DNA of 35,328 bases from Bacteroidales bacterium. Lineage in GTDB: Bacteria; Bacteroidota; Bacteroidia; Bacteroidales; PUMT01. Location: assembly GCA_007132225.1 (NCBI GenBank), contig SLPB01000079.1, positions 1 to 35,328 of the forward strand, written 5' to 3'. Position numbers and translations under genes: made by a program. Below the pieces are notes generated by a model. It had not been told where the DNA came from. It was given only the letters and a program-made list of their open reading frames with translations, and searched no databases. Shown piece after piece: positions 25,811 through 32,162 of the stretch (position 1 is its first letter; every line of letters starts with the position of its first letter).

Positions 25811-26191
25811 TCAAAGCCCTACAGTATGCTTTAGCCTGTTAATTTGGGAATCCCAGAGCTCTTTGGTGTCATCGGCATCAATATCGTCTGCAAAATCGGT
25901 AATTTCCAGCGCAACATCCCCGGTAAGTTCATGGTGATTAATCTTGAATTCAAAAAAAGAATCTTCATCTTCAGATTCCAGCCAGCGGAAACGGATAAAC
26001 TTATTCTCCTTTTGTGAGATCATCTCAGCCTTTTCCTCCGATCCATCCCATATAAAAGTAAATATTTTGCCTTTCAGATTCACATCATCGGCAAACCATT
26101 CAGATAATCCCGAAGGAGTGCTCAATTGCTTATATAAAATATTTATGGAAGAATTAATTGCATATTCTAGTCTTAACTTATTTTTCATCAC
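25811..26191 (-). CDS. SRPBCC / START-like domain protein
   Basis: The 126-residue protein has the helix-grip pattern of the SRPBCC superfamily. An N-terminal beta strand (LRLEYAINSS) is followed by a helix with LSTPSGLSEWFADDV. The beta strands include FTFIWDGSEEKAEMI and KFIRFRWLESE, and a long C-terminal helix ends TKELWDSQINRLKHTVGL. It resembles AHSA1/START-like proteins found next to lptF in many Bacteroidota. Such folds bind hydrophobic ligands or clients. No ligand can be inferred. The start may be the first or second Met (26191 or 26188). It has a good promoter upstream. Confidence 0.8.
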   Translation of the reverse strand: MMKNKLRLEYAINSSINILYKQLSTPSGLSEWFADDVNLKGKIFTFIWDGSEEKAEMISQKENKFIRFRWLESEDEDSFFEFKINHHELTGDVALEITDFADDIDADDTKELWDSQINRLKHTVGL

Positions 26192-26219
26192 TGCTTAAAA
26201 TTATTAAAAACCTATTATT

Positions 26220-26250
26220 CAAAATTATTACGGCTCTATCTGCCACTCAA
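26220..26250 (-). promoter_or_regulatory. Bacteroidota promoter for the SRPBCC gene
   Basis: On the minus strand TTG (26250-26248), 20 bp, then TAATTTTG (26227-26220), a full match to TTG/TAnnTTTG. It ends 28 bp before the ATG. Confidence 0.6.
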
Positions 26251-26388
26251 TTATCATAGAAACTTCCCAAACCGCACATTATCCGTGAAACCCTAACATG
26301 ATTATTTCCGCATATCAGTTATAACAGCCAACTCAGGATATATTGGAATATTGCAATATATAAAAATAATATAATAAAAAAAAGTTAT

Positions 26389-26396
26389 TATATTTG
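26389..26396 (+). promoter_or_regulatory. Probable -7 box for the tRNA gene
   Basis: TATATTTG matches TAnnTTTG and is followed by GCAG, in an otherwise A/T-only stretch. No TTG lies 19-21 bp upstream. It is 72 bp before the tRNA 5' end, and no other unit follows on this strand. Confidence 0.5.
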
Positions 26397-26468
26397 CAGC
26401 CTCAGTAAAAACCGGAGATATTTTACATTTTTGCTGACGCATATAAATCTCCATGTCAACAAATAAAT

Positions 26469-26542
26469 GGCGAGGTAGCTCAGGTGGTTAGAGCGCATGA
26501 TTCATAATCATGAGGTCGGGAGTTCAAGTCTCCCTCTCGCTA
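26469..26542 (+). tRNA. tRNA-Met (anticodon CAT)
   Basis: A complete 74-nt cloverleaf. The acceptor arm GGCGAGG pairs with TCTCGCT, with G-T at both ends. The D stem is GCTC/GAGC, and the anticodon stem CATGA/TCATG has loop TTCATAA (anticodon 26503-26505). The T stem GGGAG/CTCCC has loop TTCAAGT, and the discriminator is A. The CCA end is not fully encoded (only CA follows). The GGC start and overall pattern suggest elongator Met; a lysidine-modified tRNA-Ile(CAT) is possible but less likely. Confidence 0.95.
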
Positions 26543-26546
26543 CAAG

Positions 26547-26591
26547 AAATAAACCACCTGCAAGGTTTAGTCGGCAGGTGGTTTATTTTTT
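26547..26591 (+). terminator. Rho-independent terminator after tRNA-Met
   Basis: AAATAAACCACCTGC (26547-26561) and its exact complement GCAGGTGGTTTATTT (26574-26588) make a 15-bp stem with a 12-nt loop and a T-run through 26591. It begins 4 nt after the tRNA. Confidence 0.9.
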
Positions 26592-26612
26592 GACCATACA
26601 TTTGACCATACA
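26589..26612. repeat. Perfect tandem 12-bp repeat
   Basis: TTTGACCATACA occurs twice without a gap (26589-26600 and 26601-26612), starting in the T-run of the tRNA terminator. Direct repeats of this size beside a tRNA 3' end resemble arm-type integrase sites or att-flanking DNA, but no integrase is in the window. Confidence 0.7.
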
Positions 26613-26702
26613 GAAATCGACTTGAAGCGATTTTTTCACCTTTTGGGAGGTTTTTTTTGCACTGTCTGCCGGGATAAAACTGATCATAATATCATCCATC
26701 CT

Positions 26703-26906
26703 TCATAAACCGTTACACGGTATCTCTATCCCCATACCTCTGCTCTTCATCGCCTTTAATTCTGCCATCAACTCCTCCTCTTCCTTATTCTGAGGCGTTC
26801 TCTTATTCTCCCATAAATACAGCATTATAGTCTCCTCTTCTAACTCCATCGAATTATAATCCGGCACCCATCCTCCATTAATCCATTGTCCTTTCTTGTT
26901 CATCAT
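26703..26906 (-). CDS. 67-residue hypothetical acidic/basic mixed protein
   Basis: I do not recognise this protein. It begins MMNKKGQWINGGWVPDYNSM and has a charged helical middle (about 21-55: LEEETIMLYLWENK, EEEELMAELKAMKSR). There is no signal peptide or membrane segment. A GGAAA lies 6-8 nt before the second ATG. It shares its strand with the 63-residue gene upstream (47-bp gap), so the two may be one unit. The small size, the position beside a tRNA and the lack of recognisable homologues suggest cargo of a mobile element or its remnant. The ORF could be spurious. Confidence 0.5.
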   Translation of the reverse strand: MMNKKGQWINGGWVPDYNSMELEEETIMLYLWENKRTPQNKEEEELMAELKAMKSRGMGIEIPCNGL

Positions 26907-26953
26907 AATTTCCAGTTTATAAAAGTTAATATTATTTTTAACTAAATCACCCC

Positions 26954-27145
26954 TTAGTTATACTCAACCTGATACATGTCCTTATGGCTCTCAAATATTA
27001 CAAACCTTTCTCCCTCACTTATTACCCACCATGCACCAATGTCCTTCTCTAACAGAATCCTCATCCTTACTCCTCTGGCCGTGTAAAGCACATTACCCTT
27101 TTTGTAGTCCCTTACCTCTGCTCTCCTCATTCTTGTTGTTTTCAT
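26954..27145 (-). CDS. 63-residue hypothetical basic protein
   Basis: I start at the ATG at 27145, not at the frame's first ATG (27226). A perfect AAAGGAGG lies 5 nt upstream of 27145, a Shine-Dalgarno unusual for Bacteroidota chromosomal genes. The protein begins MKTTRMRRAEVRDYKKGNVLY, is very basic at the N-terminus, and looks like a small beta-rich domain (VLYTARGVRMRILLE, GAWWVISEGERFVIFES). I do not recognise the family. The beta pattern with a basic patch could bind nucleic acid, but that is inference. It pairs with the 67-residue gene downstream. Confidence 0.6.
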   Translation of the reverse strand: MKTTRMRRAEVRDYKKGNVLYTARGVRMRILLEKDIGAWWVISEGERFVIFESHKDMYQVEYN

Positions 27146-27226
27146 TTTTCCTCCTTTCTTTGTTTCCCGGGTAACCTGCCCGGTCATTAAATTAAAATTC
27201 AAACGCTGCCATTGGCAAACATTCAA

Positions 27227-27596
27227 TTGCGAATATGTCAGTAAAATTTTAGGATTAAATGAGATTGTCTCGAATGGAAAGTACTATGAATATACAAAAT
27301 TTCCCGATCATATCCAAATTTTCAGTCTCAAAACAGGTATTTAGTCTCCCTTGGTCAGGAAGGACCCCATTAGAAACTAATTATCCGGATATGGATGACT
27401 ATCATGGAGAAATGAAATTTTTCGGTATCGATCCCTGAGGATAAGCAAAAAGAGTTACTAACAGATAAATGTCAAGATATCCGGTAGCACTGACCTGGTT
27501 CAAGATTTATATTGATTTTTTCCTGGACGTTAAGTTAAGTTTTTTTGCTTAACTTACTGTCCATTTTAAAAGAGCAATATCAGTTTAGACCCGGGC
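27227..27596. other. Gap before the decarboxylase
   Basis: There is no clear gene. A plus-strand 59-codon frame (27259-27438; inner starts at 27274 and 27286; end GEMKFFGIDP) is open but has no ribosome site and no recognisable content. A long imperfect hairpin (27525-27562) lies just before the decarboxylase. Confidence 0.4.
27525..27562. other. Imperfect hairpin before the decarboxylase
   Basis: The arms are GGAC-GT-TAAGTTAAG (27525-27539) and CTTAACTTA-CT-GTCC (27548-27562). They pair over 9 and 4 bp around a 2-nt internal mismatch, with a T-rich 8-nt loop. It ends 34 bp before the ATG. It could be an operator, an mRNA leader hairpin, or paired ends of a tiny element. Confidence 0.5.
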
Positions 27597-29084
27597 ATGG
27601 ATAACGAAACATTCAGAAAATACGGATATGAGATGGTGGACTGGATCGCCGGTTATTTTGAAAATGTAAGGCAGTACCCGGTCAGATCAACGGTCAATCC
27701 CGGCGATATAAAATCACGTCTCCCCAAACAGCCGCCCGCTGAAAGCGATGATATGTCGGCTATATGGAAAGACTTTCATGATATTATCCTTCCGGGAATA
27801 ACCCACTGGCAGCACCCGGGCTGGTTTGCCTACTTCCCCGCCAACAATAGTCCGGCATCGGTCCTTGGAGAGCTGCTGACCGCAGGAATCGGCGCACAGT
27901 GCATGTCATGGGAAACCTCCCCGGCTGCAACCGAACTGGAGGAAGTGGTAACTGACTGGCTGCGGCAAATGACAGGGCTGCCGGAAGAGATGAAAGGTGT
28001 GCTCCAGGATACGGCATCTACTGCAACCCTCACCGCACTGCTTACTGCCCGCGAAGTCGCCACCGGATTTTCGGTCAATGAAAAGGGATTGGTAGGCGTG
28101 CCCGGAAGTATTGATAAGGGGCTGGATTACACTGAGGCCGGGAAATTAACTGGTAATAAAGATACAGGCCGGACATTGAGGGTCTACGCATCGTCGGAGG
28201 CACACTCGAGCATTGAAAAGGGAGTGAAGATTGCAGGATACGGCCGGGAAAACCTTTGCTATATTGAAACAGATGAGAATTATGCCATGAGAGCTGACAA
28301 ACTTAGGGAGGCCATAATGGAAGACCTAATGGCAGGTTTCAAACCAGCATGCGTTGTCGCCACCATAGGCACCACCTCATCAACGGCCATTGACCCGTTG
28401 CCTGAGATCGGACACATATGCCGTGAGTATGGTATCTGGCTTCACGTCGATGCAGCCATGGCCGGCACGGCGGCAATTCTCGAGGAGAAAAGGGACATGA
28501 TGAAAGGTGCTGAATTTATCGACTCACTTGTTTTCAACCCGCATAAATGGATGTTTACAAATTTCGACTGCTCGGCATATTTTGTCCGCAACCCCTCTCA
28601 CCTTGTAAATACCATGTCGATCAGCCCGGAATACCTGAGGACCAGTAGAGATGCCCAGGTAAATAACTACAGGGACTGGGGCATACAGCTTGGCCGGCGG
28701 TTCAGGGCGCTGAAGCTGTGGTTCGTGATTCGCCAGTACGGGGTTAACGGGTTGAAGGAGATTGTGAGGGAACATATCCGGCTGGCACAATGGTTCGCAG
28801 GCAGGATATCTGAAGCTGATGACTTTGAGCTGATGGCACCGGTAAGTACCAACCTGGTATGTTTTCGCTGGAACGACAGGAATACCGGAGAAAAGGAGCT
28901 GGACAGAATCAACAGACAGCTCCTGGTAAAAATAAATGAAAGCGGCGGGGTATACCTTACCCACACCGTTCTCTCAGGTAAGTACACCATAAGAATGTCC
29001 ATAGGTCAGCGCACTACAGTAAAGGCCGATGTTGAAAGGGCCTGGGAGATCATCAGGGCAGCCGCTGTTAAACCTGCAACCTGA
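27597..29084 (+). CDS. Aromatic-L-amino-acid decarboxylase-like (PLP group II)
   Basis: The 495-residue PLP enzyme belongs to the DOPA/tryptophan decarboxylase family and probably turns an aromatic amino acid into the amine and CO2. Landmarks with human DDC equivalents are H203 (cofactor stacking, H192), D285 in WLHVDAAMAG (D271), and K317 in FNPHKWMFTNFDCS (K303, the Schiff-base lysine). Y346 in SPEYLRTS matches Y332, the catalytic-loop Tyr that favours decarboxylation over aldehyde synthesis. The HWQHPGWFAYFPA and NYRDWGIQLGRRFRALKLWFV stretches are strikingly animal-like. A segment at about 160-192 is longer than in the human enzyme. The gene is clearly GC-richer than the core genes to its left. 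The substrate (Trp, Tyr, Phe or DOPA) is not resolvable by eye. It converges on the glycosidase (19-bp gap). Confidence 0.92.
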   Translation: MDNETFRKYGYEMVDWIAGYFENVRQYPVRSTVNPGDIKSRLPKQPPAESDDMSAIWKDFHDIILPGITHWQHPGWFAYFPANNSPASVLGELLTAGIGAQCMSWETSPAATELEEVVTDWLRQMTGLPEEMKGVLQDTASTATLTALLTAREVATGFSVNEKGLVGVPGSIDKGLDYTEAGKLTGNKDTGRTLRVYASSEAHSSIEKGVKIAGYGRENLCYIETDENYAMRADKLREAIMEDLMAGFKPACVVATIGTTSSTAIDPLPEIGHICREYGIWLHVDAAMAGTAAILEEKRDMMKGAEFIDSLVFNPHKWMFTNFDCSAYFVRNPSHLVNTMSISPEYLRTSRDAQVNNYRDWGIQLGRRFRALKLWFVIRQYGVNGLKEIVREHIRLAQWFAGRISEADDFELMAPVSTNLVCFRWNDRNTGEKELDRINRQLLVKINESGGVYLTHTVLSGKYTIRMSIGQRTTVKADVERAWEIIRAAAVKPAT

Positions 29085-29103
29085 GAAACGTCATTATAAA
29101 ATA

Positions 29104-30426
29104 TCAGGGAATCAGGAATGGAATATTAATAGTTCCTGTATTTGAATTATTATCTGAAACGTAAATAAACAAGCGGTATGCTCCTTTTTGAGAAGGGGTT
29201 TTAAATACAACTTTGTCCGGGTCAACAGACCTTATGAGTCCTTCCATTGTTTGAGGCCTCTGCTCAAAATCACCCCCGTCACTCAATTCTACCGGTTCTG
29301 GAAGGATCTCGGCTCTTGCTGTAATTTGTGCGTCACCAGGGTATTTAATTTCTACTGCTGCCGAATAAACAGCATTCTCTTCAAGTGTGACATTATCAAA
29401 TCGCCCTCCTTCACCAACTATTTCAGCATTTAAGATTCTAGGGGCCATGTGTTCGGGCCATTTTCCTGTCCATAAATACTCCATAACATTAACAGACTCT
29501 GTATTTTCGCCCATTTCTGTAAACAGCCCGTACCAGGTTGGGGTTCTTTCCTGTTTCTGTCCCCAAAGAAAAACATAGGAACCCAAACAGTTTTTCGGAT
29601 CGGAAAGAATCGCCTTTTCATATCTTTCCCTGATAGCCTCTGCCTTTTCAGCAGAAGATTGCTCAATGGGCGAGCCCCATTTAGTTTCCGGCATCTCCCA
29701 GTGACCGGTAGCTCCCCATTCGGTTACCAGGTATGGCCCATTGTATCCGGCCTCCTCAAGCCGTTGCTCCAGGTTAATTATATCAGCATACATTTGAACT
29801 GAGATAAAGTCGAGATAGGGACAATTATCGCGGATATATTCCACCTCTTCCCTGTTAATTCCGGCAAGCATTGTTGTAACAACATGATTACCGTCTACCT
29901 CCTTGATCATCCTGGCTATATCATTAACAGCGTTCCAAACCTTTTTATTGGTATATCCATGATTTAGTTCATTTCCTATGCCCCATCCCAATAATGCAGG
30001 ATGATCCTTAAGTTCTAAAACATCTCTTTTAATATTTTCAAGTTGTCTGGCCACCGCAGCCTTATTGTCATAGTCAAAACCATGCCGTTCCCTGGCAACA
30101 TCAAGTCCCATCATAACCATAAGGCCATTTTCCCAGGCCATATCAAGAACCTCCCGTCCGGTATGTACACCGTTATTTACCCGCCAGGTACGAATGGAAT
30201 TACCTCCATGCAGGGCAACCTGATCACATGGCCCGAATTCACATCCGGCTCCCTTGACGAAGAACTCTTCCCCGTTTACAAAGAGGCGGTACATGTCTTC
30301 AATCTTTTTCAATTCAACGATCGACGGCCCGAATTTCTCAGAATAATCTTTGTCATTACTTTCAAAATCAAATGACATCATTATAGCCGACATCATTACA
30401 AGTGTTAATAACAGGAAAGATTTCAT
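29104..30426 (-). CDS. Secreted (beta/alpha)8 glycoside hydrolase, clan GH-A-like
   Basis: The 440-residue protein starts with a signal peptide (about 1-19). It resembles GH2/GH5-type TIM barrels: LFVNGEEFFVKGAG (48-61) and GGNSIRTWRV (74-83) at the barrel entry. The acid/base Glu is E153 in WGIGNELNHGY, and the nucleophile Glu is E236 in LVTEWGATGHWE. A C-terminal beta-domain of about 110 residues (about 330-440) follows. It lacks the N-terminal sandwich domains of full GH2 beta-galactosidases. It is the third gene of a SusC-SusD-GH set, 169 bp after susD, and presumably trims the imported glycan in the periplasm. The exact GH family and substrate are unresolved. Confidence 0.85.
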   Translation of the reverse strand: MKSFLLLTLVMMSAIMMSFDFESNDKDYSEKFGPSIVELKKIEDMYRLFVNGEEFFVKGAGCEFGPCDQVALHGGNSIRTWRVNNGVHTGREVLDMAWENGLMVMMGLDVARERHGFDYDNKAAVARQLENIKRDVLELKDHPALLGWGIGNELNHGYTNKKVWNAVNDIARMIKEVDGNHVVTTMLAGINREEVEYIRDNCPYLDFISVQMYADIINLEQRLEEAGYNGPYLVTEWGATGHWEMPETKWGSPIEQSSAEKAEAIRERYEKAILSDPKNCLGSYVFLWGQKQERTPTWYGLFTEMGENTESVNVMEYLWTGKWPEHMAPRILNAEIVGEGGRFDNVTLEENAVYSAAVEIKYPGDAQITARAEILPEPVELSDGGDFEQRPQTMEGLIRSVDPDKVVFKTPSQKGAYRLFIYVSDNNSNTGTINIPFLIP

Positions 30427-30484
30427 ATAAGATAATGTTTAAATAAATTAATATTCAATTCCGCGAAAAGATAATTGCAGGCAT

Positions 30485-30513
30485 GACATTACCATTACGG
30501 CTCAAGTAATGTC
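30485..30513. other. Inverted repeat upstream of the glycosidase
   Basis: GACATTAC (30485-30492) and GTAATGTC (30506-30513) are exact complements around a 13-nt spacer, 59 bp before the glycosidase ATG. A second small repeat TTACA/TGTAA lies just beyond (about 30523-30536). They may be an attenuator or operator separating glycosidase from SusCD expression. Confidence 0.4.
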
Positions 30514-30595
30514 TTGATACGTTACAGCCTTGTAAAGGATTTTAAGCTTTTTATAACTGGTTACAACATGAGATTGCTAAAATCATTTACAAGTA

Positions 30596-32146
30596 TCAAT
30601 AACCCTCATTTTGGTTAAAAGCTCCCGCAGAAAGGTCTATCTCTGTTTGTGGAATGGGCAGAAAACCTTTGATCGCAGGATCAAATGTAACCGAGAATAT
30701 TTCCTGGTCTCCTTCATAATTGGGCCCTCTCACAGAATGGGTCAGCTCCTGGTTTGCATAATTAAGGCCTCGTCTTATCACATCATAATACCGGATCCCT
30801 TCCAGGGATAGTTCCAGCCGCCTTTCCCTGAAAATATTCTCGGCCGTTGCAGGAACACTTGTTAACCCAACCCTCATTCTCACCCGGTCCAGGTAAGTTT
30901 GGGCGTTATCGCTGCCTAGTTCAGCTGCCATCAGGAGCACATCGGAAAAGCGTATCACACGGTGATTGCATGTCCTGTTCAATTCAAACTGTCCGTCCGA
31001 ACCCCAGTGTTCTGCATCTGAGCTGTACTTTTTGGAAAAATACCCGGTATGCTGATAGCCTTTTACCAGGTTGCCATCCAGTTCCTCCTCCAGAAGGATG
31101 GTATATTCAAATCTGGGGTCATCAGCCAGATCCTCTGCAAGCTTGTGGCTTACCGGAGCAAAGCTCCATCCCCTGTTCCAGTTTCGTGAACCGGTAACCC
31201 TTGGACCCTGCATCTGGGCTGAAAGGTTTCCATGTCCGCCTCTGATATAACCCCAGTCCCACCAGGGAGGTGTGTCGCCATAGGAAATTTCAAAAACCGA
31301 TTCCATTCCAAATTCACCTGCTAACCTGAAATTTAATTCGTAGTCGGGAAACAGGTCATGGTCACTATATTCAATTAAATATTCCAGTTCATCCAAAACA
31401 AATGCCTGATCTACCACCGTACCATTTGCATTCAGGTTTGCACCATAAACTCCGTTATAAAAAAGGTAAACCCTTGCAAGCAATGCCTGGGCGGCCCATC
31501 TGGTTATTCTGCCGGCTTCGGCTGAAGGGACACTTTCGGGTAAATCAGTAATTGCCTCTACAAGATCCAAAGCAATCTGATCATAAACCGCTTCGGGTGT
31601 GTTTTGTTCCTGCTGATATCCAGAAGGCCCTTTAATAGTTGAAGTAAGCAGCGGGATGTTTTCAAAAAAGCGAACTTGTTCAAAATAGAAATAAGCTCTA
31701 AGGAATTTAGCCTCAGCTATGGTTCGTTCTTTGAAGCTGTCCAGTGCATCTATATCGTCAATAACTTCCAGAAACTGATTTGCTCTGTAAATGCCAATAT
31801 AGTTCTTTATCCAGATGGAATGGACAATGCTATTGGTTGGAGGAATATTGAAAGTGTTCATTTCCTGCTGCTGCATACCGTCATTGGCATCAGATCCCCC
31901 TGCATAGGCATCATCCGAGAGTATATCGGAGACTGTAATAAAGGGAGCCCATGCAACGCCGGGAGTTGACTGATAGGTCAGCACATCGTAAACTGCCACC
32001 AGCGCCTGCATAGCATGATCCTGGGTCTGGTAGAAATTTGTCGAAACTTCCTGGTCAAGAGGCTTAAGATCAAGGAAATCATCACAACCTGCTAGAAGCA
32101 ATATGATAAATGATGCTTTTGCTGTATTAAATAAATATTTTTTCAT
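30596..32146 (-). CDS. SusD-like glycan-binding lipoprotein
   Basis: The 516-residue surface lipoprotein has lipobox LLAGC with lipidated C21, followed by DDFLDLKPLDQEVSTNFYQT, the classic SusD N-terminus. Tetratricopeptide-like helices follow (for example AEAKFLRAYFYFEQVRFFENIPLL). The RWAAQALLARVYLFYNG segment and the C-terminal ERRLELSLEGIRYYDVIRRG motif are characteristic. SusD proteins cap the SusC barrel as a lid and hold the glycan. Trp/Tyr/Phe-rich stretches (about 280-330, including PPWWDWGY) may line the sugar site. It is 16 bp after the SusC stop, so the pair is co-transcribed. Confidence 0.96.
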   Translation of the reverse strand: MKKYLFNTAKASFIILLLAGCDDFLDLKPLDQEVSTNFYQTQDHAMQALVAVYDVLTYQSTPGVAWAPFITVSDILSDDAYAGGSDANDGMQQQEMNTFNIPPTNSIVHSIWIKNYIGIYRANQFLEVIDDIDALDSFKERTIAEAKFLRAYFYFEQVRFFENIPLLTSTIKGPSGYQQEQNTPEAVYDQIALDLVEAITDLPESVPSAEAGRITRWAAQALLARVYLFYNGVYGANLNANGTVVDQAFVLDELEYLIEYSDHDLFPDYELNFRLAGEFGMESVFEISYGDTPPWWDWGYIRGGHGNLSAQMQGPRVTGSRNWNRGWSFAPVSHKLAEDLADDPRFEYTILLEEELDGNLVKGYQHTGYFSKKYSSDAEHWGSDGQFELNRTCNHRVIRFSDVLLMAAELGSDNAQTYLDRVRMRVGLTSVPATAENIFRERRLELSLEGIRYYDVIRRGLNYANQELTHSVRGPNYEGDQEIFSVTFDPAIKGFLPIPQTEIDLSAGAFNQNEGY

Positions 32147-32162
32147 GGTCTGCTTGTTTAAA

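Noticed and set aside
26469-26542. Reading the CAT tRNA as lysidine-type tRNA-Ile2
   Set aside because: The GGC acceptor start and arm pattern fit elongator Met better; a covariance-model score would settle it.
27259-27438. 59-codon plus-strand frame before the decarboxylase
   Set aside because: It is open and has an odd-looking ending (GEMKFFGIDP), but there is no ribosome site, no recognisable content and no support from neighbours. Could be a decayed gene end; conservation would decide.
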